NCBI GenBank assembly: GCA_046719575.1
Contig: JBDNCP010000184.1
Coordinates: forward strand, 1-8,927
Direction of reading: 5' to 3'
Source: Thermoleptolyngbya sp046719575
GTDB taxonomy: Bacteria > Cyanobacteriota > Cyanobacteriia > Elainellales > Elainellaceae
Length of the DNA: 8,927 nt
Under the pieces are notes generated by a model. That model saw only the letters and a list, made by a program, of their open reading frames with translations, was not told the DNA's origin and searched no databases. Shown in pieces: positions 5,935-8,927 of the stretch; the stretch's first letter is position 1, and every line of letters begins with the position of its first letter. The translations under genes were made by a program, and so were the position numbers.

Positions 5935-6708
5935 CTACAGGCGGCGGTGGGCCATCGTGGTGCTGGCCTGATCCACAGGCATCAGAATTACATCGTTGAT
6001 ATTGACATGGGCAGGGCGCGTGGCGCAGTACAGCACCACATCGGCTACATCGTCGGCCGTCAGCGGGGTGAGGCCCTGATAAACCTTGCGAGCGCGATCG
6101 CCATCTCCGTGAAACCGTACCTCGCTAAACTCGGTTTCCACCATGCCCGGATCGACCGAAGTAATCCGCACGGCGGTTCCCAGCAGATCCAGCTTGATGC
6201 ATTCCGTCAGGCTTTTGACGGCGGCCTTTGTGGCGCAGTAGACGTTGCCGCCAGGATAGGGCTGGTGTCCGGCGATGGAGCCGATGTTGATGACATGACC
6301 GCGATCGCGCTGCACCATACCAGGAAGGATTGCCCGCGTGACGTAGAGCAGTCCTTTTAGATTGGTGTCGATCATTTCTTCCCAGTCTTGACAATCGCCT
6401 TCGTGGAGCTTGTCTAGCCCCCGGCTTAGCCCAGCATTGTTGACCAGAATATCCACAGCGGCCCAGGCATCGGGCAATGCGCCCAGAGTGGATTCGACCC
6501 TGGGGCGATCGCCCACATCCAGTTGCAGCAGCAGCGTCTCTGTTCCAAACTGGGTCTTGAGCGCAGCCGACAACTCTTCTAGCCGCTCCAGCCGCCGCGC
6601 CACCAAAATCAGCCGCGCCCCCGCCTCTGCAAAAAAATGGGCGCAGGCCGCGCCAATGCCGCTGCTTGCACCCGTGATCAGAACAATTTGGTTTTGAATA
6701 GAAGCCAT
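5935..6708 (-). CDS. YdfG-like short-chain dehydrogenase/reductase
   Basis: This 257-residue classical SDR is close to the family length. It shows the nucleotide loop TGASSGIG (12-19), an ARR pair at 37-39 that usually means NADP(H) preference, LDV (63-65), NNAG (90-93), Asn115 in DTNLKG, and the catalytic triad Ser144, Tyr157 and Lys161 (GSIAG, YCATK). Long stretches match E. coli YdfG as I recall it: LPGMV, GHVINIGSIAG, GGNVYCATKA, TEFSEVRF, RPAHVNIND and MPV-Q. YdfG oxidises L-serine and other 3-hydroxy acids and reduces malonic semialdehyde. The substrate in this organism is inferred, so no symbol is given. It lies 101 bp downstream of rpe on the same strand and may be co-transcribed. No Shine-Dalgarno is obvious before its ATG, and a terminator-like hairpin follows it. 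Confidence 0.92.
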   Translation of the reverse strand: MASIQNQIVLITGASSGIGAACAHFFAEAGARLILVARRLERLEELSAALKTQFGTETLLLQLDVGDRPRVESTLGALPDAWAAVDILVNNAGLSRGLDKLHEGDCQDWEEMIDTNLKGLLYVTRAILPGMVQRDRGHVINIGSIAGHQPYPGGNVYCATKAAVKSLTECIKLDLLGTAVRITSVDPGMVETEFSEVRFHGDGDRARKVYQGLTPLTADDVADVVLYCATRPAHVNINDVILMPVDQASTTMAHRRL

Positions 6709-6809
6709 TGCAAGGGTTGGGGTTTAGGAAGCCGGATTTATCCTATCATCTGCCCATCATCTGCCCTGATCTTCTCTGGCTCAAACCCTGCTCAATCCGA
6801 AGCCGCAGC

Positions 6810-7517
6810 CTAAGCCGTTGCCAGGGCGGGTTCCGGGCGCTTGCTGTGGCGAATGCCTTCGATGGCTTCGGCATAGTCCTTTGCGCCAAAGACCGCAGAC
6901 CCGGCTACGATCGCGTTTGCGCCTACTTCCAGCACTTGCCAGGTGTTGTTCACCTTCAGACCGCCATCGACTTCGATCCAGGGGTCGAGACCGCGCTCGG
7001 CGCACATTTCACGCAATTTGCGAATTTTGGGCAGCACCGCAGGAATGAAGCTCTGACCGCCAAAACCGGGGTTGACGCTCATAATCAGCACCAGATCGCA
7101 TACCTCCAGCACATACTCAATCAGCGTCAGCGGCGTAGACGGATTCAGCACGACTCCAGCTTGCTTGCCCAGTTCTTTGATTTGGCAGAGGGTGCGGTGC
7201 AGGTGGGGGGAGGCGTTGTGTTCGGCATGGACGGAGATGATGTCGGCTCCGGCTTTGGCGAAGTCTGCCACGTACTTTTCTGGCTCCACAATCATCAGAT
7301 GCACGTCCAGCGGCTTTTGAGTGTAGGGGCGAATCGCGTCTACAATCAGCGGGCCGATGGTGATGTTGGGTACGAAGCGACCATCCATCACGTCTACGTG
7401 AATCCAGTCGGCTCCAGCCTGGTCAACCGCCTTGATTTCGTCACCCAAGCGGCTAAAGTCGGCAGACAGAATCGACGGAGCAATGACGATAGGCTTCTGT
7501 GAGGTAGGCAGGGTCAT
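6810..7517 (-). CDS. rpe: Ribulose-phosphate 3-epimerase
   Basis: Rpe interconverts ribulose-5-phosphate and xylulose-5-phosphate in the Calvin cycle and pentose-phosphate pathway; in a cyanobacterium it is essential for CO2 fixation. The 235-residue product is a TIM barrel with all expected residues: APSILSAD (13-20), metal ligands and catalytic acids His40/Asp42 (WIHVDVMDGRFVPN), His73 (DVHLMI) and Asp184 (EVDGG), the phosphate-binding stretch SVNPGFGGQSF (147-157), and AGSAVFG (205-211). The ATG at 7517 follows an AGGAGA Shine-Dalgarno (7533-7528 on the minus strand) by 10 nt. Length is normal; the last 10 residues (Arg/Pro/Ala rich) are a non-conserved tail. The dehydrogenase gene follows on the same strand. 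The transcript must start in the AT-rich 7540-7660 region; TAAAAT at 7557-7552 is one possible -10, but I see no matching -35. Confidence 0.98.
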   Translation of the reverse strand: MTLPTSQKPIVIAPSILSADFSRLGDEIKAVDQAGADWIHVDVMDGRFVPNITIGPLIVDAIRPYTQKPLDVHLMIVEPEKYVADFAKAGADIISVHAEHNASPHLHRTLCQIKELGKQAGVVLNPSTPLTLIEYVLEVCDLVLIMSVNPGFGGQSFIPAVLPKIRKLREMCAERGLDPWIEVDGGLKVNNTWQVLEVGANAIVAGSAVFGAKDYAEAIEGIRHSKRPEPALATA

Positions 7518-7765
7518 GGCAGCGGGTTCTCCTGGGTTTGATTTGGTATTAATTTTAACAAATTAACAAAGCTTATCCATCCGTCCAGACCCTTCGCAAA
7601 GTAGTCTAGAGTCAATTCTTAAGGCTTTATAAAAAGCTATCTACAAGAAGCTTTATACAAAATGGGGAGTCGCGCAACTGCTCATTGAGAAATTTGCCCT
7701 TCAAACTGGCTGTTTAGCGTCCACCTGGTTTTGAATTCTGACAGATGCTTTTGAATAAAGCCTGA
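7518..7765. other. AT-rich rpe upstream region
   Basis: No coding sequence is seen between the rpe start and the MITE-like element. The stretch is AT-rich, with GCTTTATA at 7624-7631 and 7650-7657, and should contain the rpe promoter on the minus strand. I could not identify a convincing -35/-10 pair. Confidence 0.5.
7528..7533 (-). promoter_or_regulatory. Shine-Dalgarno of rpe
   Basis: AGGAGA on the minus strand lies 10 nt before the ATG at 7517. Its context CAGGAGAACCCG closely matches CAGGAGAAACCCG in front of arsI. Confidence 0.75.
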
Positions 7766-7955
7766 GAAAACGCCCCTCGTTGACTGACAAAACAACATTG
7801 ACCGCTGGCGGCCGGAAGCCGCGCCTACACAGGCAAAACCCGCGTAGGCGGGTTTTGGGTAAGGGCAGAGAGTCGGCGCAGGCCGACTTCGTTGATGTAG
7901 CAGCAGTCTTAACTGCCTGGTGGCCAGGTTTTGTCAGTCAATCAGGAAAACGCCC
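7766..7955. mobile_element. MITE-like element (7776-7945) with flanking 10-bp direct repeats
   Basis: A perfect 14-bp inverted repeat, TTGACTGACAAAAC, occurs at 7780-7793 and inverted at 7928-7941. Including the outer CT the termini form 18-bp repeats with 16 matches (7776-7793 against 7928-7945). Immediately outside both ends is the same decamer, GAAAACGCCC (7766-7775 and 7946-7955), exactly as a target-site duplication would appear. The 170-bp interior has no transposase or plausible protein and is full of hairpins: GCGGC/GCCGC at 7808-7822, a 10-bp stem at 7834-7857, AGTCGGC/GCCGACT at 7871-7888, GCAGT/ACTGC at 7903-7916 and CCTGG/CCAGG at 7916-7928. This fits a non-autonomous miniature transposon. 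Duplications of 9-10 bp are known for IS4- and ISAs1-type transposases, but the parent is unknown. It lies 15 bp beyond the arsI stop. Confidence 0.75.
7834..7857. terminator. Bidirectional terminator-like hairpin inside the element, probably ending arsI transcripts
   Basis: CAAAACCCGC (7834-7843) and GCGGGTTTTG (7848-7857) form a perfect 10-bp stem with a GTAG loop. The GC core flanked by A4 and T4 works as a rho-independent terminator on either strand. On the minus strand it lies about 115 nt after the arsI stop and would shield rpe. CGCCTAC (7822-7828) can instead pair with GTAGGCG (7844-7850), giving a competing fold. Confidence 0.6.
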
Positions 7956-7970
7956 TGACAAACGCGGAGG

Positions 7971-8411
7971 CTAGCTCTTGCACATAGCGCAGTCTTGGGC
8001 AGCAGTTGCCGTTGGTATGGAGTGCAGCCCTCCGGTTGGCGGCACGGGCGAATCTGCCAGAACGGTGTAGATTTCCCACGGTGCGCCGTCGGGGTCGTGA
8101 ACCCAAACTTTGTCTTGCAGCGCATAGCAGCAGTTGGTTTGCGATTCGGGCACGGTGGTCAGGTCGAGCTGCGCGAGGCGATCGCCCGCCATCTTCACAT
8201 CCTCCGACGTTTCCACTTCCACCCCCAGATGGTTGAGCCGTCCGGTAGCGTTGGGATTTTCGATCAGCACCAGCTTCAGCGGCGGCTGGGCGATCGCAAA
8301 GTTGGCATAGCCGGGCCGTCGCTTGGCAGGCTCCACACCAAATAGCTTGCTATAAAACACAACGGCTTCATCAATATTGCTCACATTCAGCGCCAGTTGT
8401 ACGCGAGACAT
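7971..8411 (-). CDS. arsI: ArsI-type organoarsenical C-As lyase (ArsI/CadI family, VOC fold)
   Basis: ArsI is a ferrous, oxygen-dependent extradiol-dioxygenase-like enzyme that breaks the carbon-arsenic bond of trivalent methyl- and aromatic arsenicals, releasing As(III). This 146-residue protein has the compact VOC fold. Expected metal ligands are Gln5 (VQLALNVSN), His61 (LNHLGVEVE) and Glu113 (PWEIYTV). The vicinal Cys94-Cys95 in QTNCCYALQDKVWVHDPDG is the hallmark arsenical-binding pair. A C-terminal Cys141-x-x-Cys144 (DCAMCKS) adds two thiols. The start at 8411 is supported by AGGAGA 6 nt upstream. It is divergent from arsR and shares its control region, so it is very probably repressed by ArsR and induced by trivalent arsenicals. 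A cadmium-inducible CadI-like role is the alternative, but the ArsR neighbour favours arsenic. Confidence 0.9.
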   Translation of the reverse strand: MSRVQLALNVSNIDEAVVFYSKLFGVEPAKRRPGYANFAIAQPPLKLVLIENPNATGRLNHLGVEVETSEDVKMAGDRLAQLDLTTVPESQTNCCYALQDKVWVHDPDGAPWEIYTVLADSPVPPTGGLHSIPTATAAQDCAMCKS

Positions 8412-8417
8412 CGGGTT

Positions 8418-8423
8418 TCTCCT
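8418..8423 (-). promoter_or_regulatory. Shine-Dalgarno of arsI
   Basis: AGGAGA on the minus strand, 6 nt before the ATG at 8411, is an ideal position. It contrasts with arsR, which has no visible Shine-Dalgarno. Confidence 0.8.
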
Positions 8424-8465
8424 GAGTCGAAGTTGGCATCAGTCATTCAATCTTGACAGCCATTC

Positions 8466-8485
8466 ATATTGACAGCTATCAATAT
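8466..8485. promoter_or_regulatory. ArsR operator O1
   Basis: ATATTGA-N6-TCAATAT is a perfect 7-bp inverted repeat. The spacer CAGCTA is itself nearly symmetric, making a 20-bp palindrome with one mismatched pair. It has the form expected for an ArsR/SmtB dimer and overlaps TTGACA (8469-8474). O1 and O2 share ATAT at 8482-8485. Confidence 0.75.
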
Positions 8486-8501
8486 CGATTCTCATCAATA
8501 T
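8482..8501. promoter_or_regulatory. ArsR operator O2
   Basis: ATATCGA-N6-TCAATAT has the same 7-6-7 layout as O1, with one mismatch between arms. It starts exactly 16 bp after O1. Confidence 0.7.
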
Positions 8502-8512
8502 ACTGGCACTCT

Positions 8513-8532
8513 ATATCGATGAGTGTCAATAT
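8513..8532. promoter_or_regulatory. ArsR operator O3
   Basis: ATATCGA-N6-TCAATAT again, 31 bp after O2 and ending 6 bp before the arsR start codon. Binding here would block arsR initiation directly, consistent with autorepression. Confidence 0.7.
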
Positions 8533-8542
8533 GAAAATATGA
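8519..8542 (+). other. Possible seven-codon leader ORF overlapping the arsR start
   Basis: ATG at 8519 opens a mini-ORF reading MSVNMKI. Its TGA stop (8540-8542) overlaps the arsR ATG (8539-8541) as ATGA, the arrangement used for translational coupling. There is no Shine-Dalgarno for either, so this may be chance. Confidence 0.2.
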
Positions 8543-8901
8543 ATTTACCTAAATCTGCTCCGCCAACTGCCGTGCCGACCTGCTGCACTCCGCTGCTGGC
8601 AGGCGCGTTACCGCCCGAAGATGCGGCCCGGCTTGCTGCCCTGTTTCGCGTGTTGGGCGAACCGGCCCGCCTGCAACTGCTCAGCCTGATCGCGGCCCAA
8701 CCGGGTCAGGAAGCCTGCGTCTGCGAATTGACCGAGCCGCTGGGTCTGTCGCAGCCGACCATCAGCCACCACCTCAAGGTGATGTACGAAGCAGGACTGT
8801 TGCAAAAAGAGCGGCGCGGCAACTGGATATATTACCGACTGGTGGGCGATCGCCTGGAGCAGTTGCGGCTTGCCCTGGCTAGCCCCGCTGGAAAGACTTG
8901 A
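8539..8901 (+). CDS. arsR: ArsR/SmtB-family arsenic-responsive repressor
   Basis: This 120-residue winged-helix dimeric repressor releases DNA when trivalent arsenic or a similar soft metal binds. The wHTH domain covers about 26-100: FRVLGEPARLQLLSLI (36-51), recognition helix around LSQPTISHHLKVMYEAGL (70-87) and wing ERRGNWIYYRL (91-101). Cysteines are Cys15-Cys16 near the N-terminus and Cys60-Val-Cys62 before LTEPLGL. The N-terminal pair plus an alpha3-side cysteine is the site described for Corynebacterium glutamicum ArsR (Cys15, Cys16, Cys55, from memory), while CVC also recalls the E. coli ELCVCDL motif. The sensor is thus probably of the Corynebacterium type, which can also respond to methylated or aromatic As(III), a fit with ArsI next door. 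The ATG at 8539 keeps Cys15/16; no Shine-Dalgarno is present and O3 abuts it. No arsB, arsC or arsM is visible before the right edge. Confidence 0.93.
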   Translation: MNLPKSAPPTAVPTCCTPLLAGALPPEDAARLAALFRVLGEPARLQLLSLIAAQPGQEACVCELTEPLGLSQPTISHHLKVMYEAGLLQKERRGNWIYYRLVGDRLEQLRLALASPAGKT

Positions 8902-8927
8902 AGCATTCTAAGCCTTGGGGGTTCGAT

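Noticed and set aside
5866..6360. Plus-strand 164-codon frame
   Set aside because: It is antisense to the conserved SDR gene and begins inside the 14-bp repeats; a shadow frame.
7780..7974. Plus-strand 64-codon frame
   Set aside because: It coincides with the palindromic MITE-like element, so its codons are dictated by hairpins rather than protein selection.
8910..8927. tRNA T-arm-like GGGGGTTCGAT at the right edge
   Set aside because: Placing it as a T-loop would put the acceptor and D-arm inside arsR, where no D-loop or anticodon arm is found; the following sequence is outside the window.
1..8927. HIP1 octamers (GCGATCGC) as functional operators
   Set aside because: They occur inside genes and spacers alike at the density normal for cyanobacteria and are used only as a taxonomic clue.

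Overview
The window looks like a chromosomal segment of a cyanobacterium, probably filamentous and moderately GC-rich. The main evidence is the octamer GCGATCGC (HIP1), which I count at 17 places in 8.9 kb, where about 0.14 would be expected by chance. The gene content agrees: a large RTX/cadherin-type exoprotein, a DUF2301 membrane protein, a cyanobacterial-type HemB, and an ArsR/ArsI pair. The genus cannot be fixed from sequence alone; a Leptolyngbya-like lineage is only a guess.

Layout, left to right. (1) 1-1581 is the 3' end of a secreted calcium-binding RTX protein that starts outside the window; an array of five 11-bp repeats follows it. (2) 1682-2338 is a six-helix DUF2301 membrane protein. 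It converges, with only 2 bp between stop codons, on (3) a minus-strand exported polysaccharide lyase of the PL14 / Chlorella-virus vAL-1 type (2341-3237). (4) A 329-bp divergent spacer with a 28-nt hairpin leads to hemB (3567-4556). (5) A 984-bp spacer has no recognisable gene but holds several hairpins and short tandem repeats. (6) 5541-5759 encodes an unrecognised 72-aa protein. (7) Minus-strand rpe (6810-7517) is followed by a YdfG-like short-chain dehydrogenase (5935-6708), possibly co-transcribed. Three perfect 14-bp tandem repeats and a likely terminator lie downstream of the dehydrogenase. (8) A 170-bp MITE-like palindromic element (7776-7945) has 18-bp imperfect terminal inverted repeats, perfect 10-bp flanking direct repeats and internal hairpins. 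(9) A divergent arsenic module closes the window: arsI (minus, organoarsenical C-As lyase) and arsR (plus), sharing a 127-bp control region with three 7-6-7 palindromic operators set in a roughly 16-bp phased ATAT array.

Most genes are unrelated housekeeping or surface functions: heme/chlorophyll synthesis (hemB), Calvin/pentose-phosphate cycling (rpe), and exopolymer or cell-surface proteins (RTX protein, PL14 lyase). The one coherent accessory system is arsR-arsI. ArsR carries a Corynebacterium-type trivalent-arsenic site (N-terminal Cys-Cys plus Cys-Val-Cys) and ArsI carries the vicinal cysteines and metal ligands of the MAs(III) lyase, so the pair probably senses and demethylates trivalent (methyl)arsenicals. 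I found no wholly new multi-gene system. The least explained items are the MITE-like element, the phased operator array and the structured 984-bp spacer.
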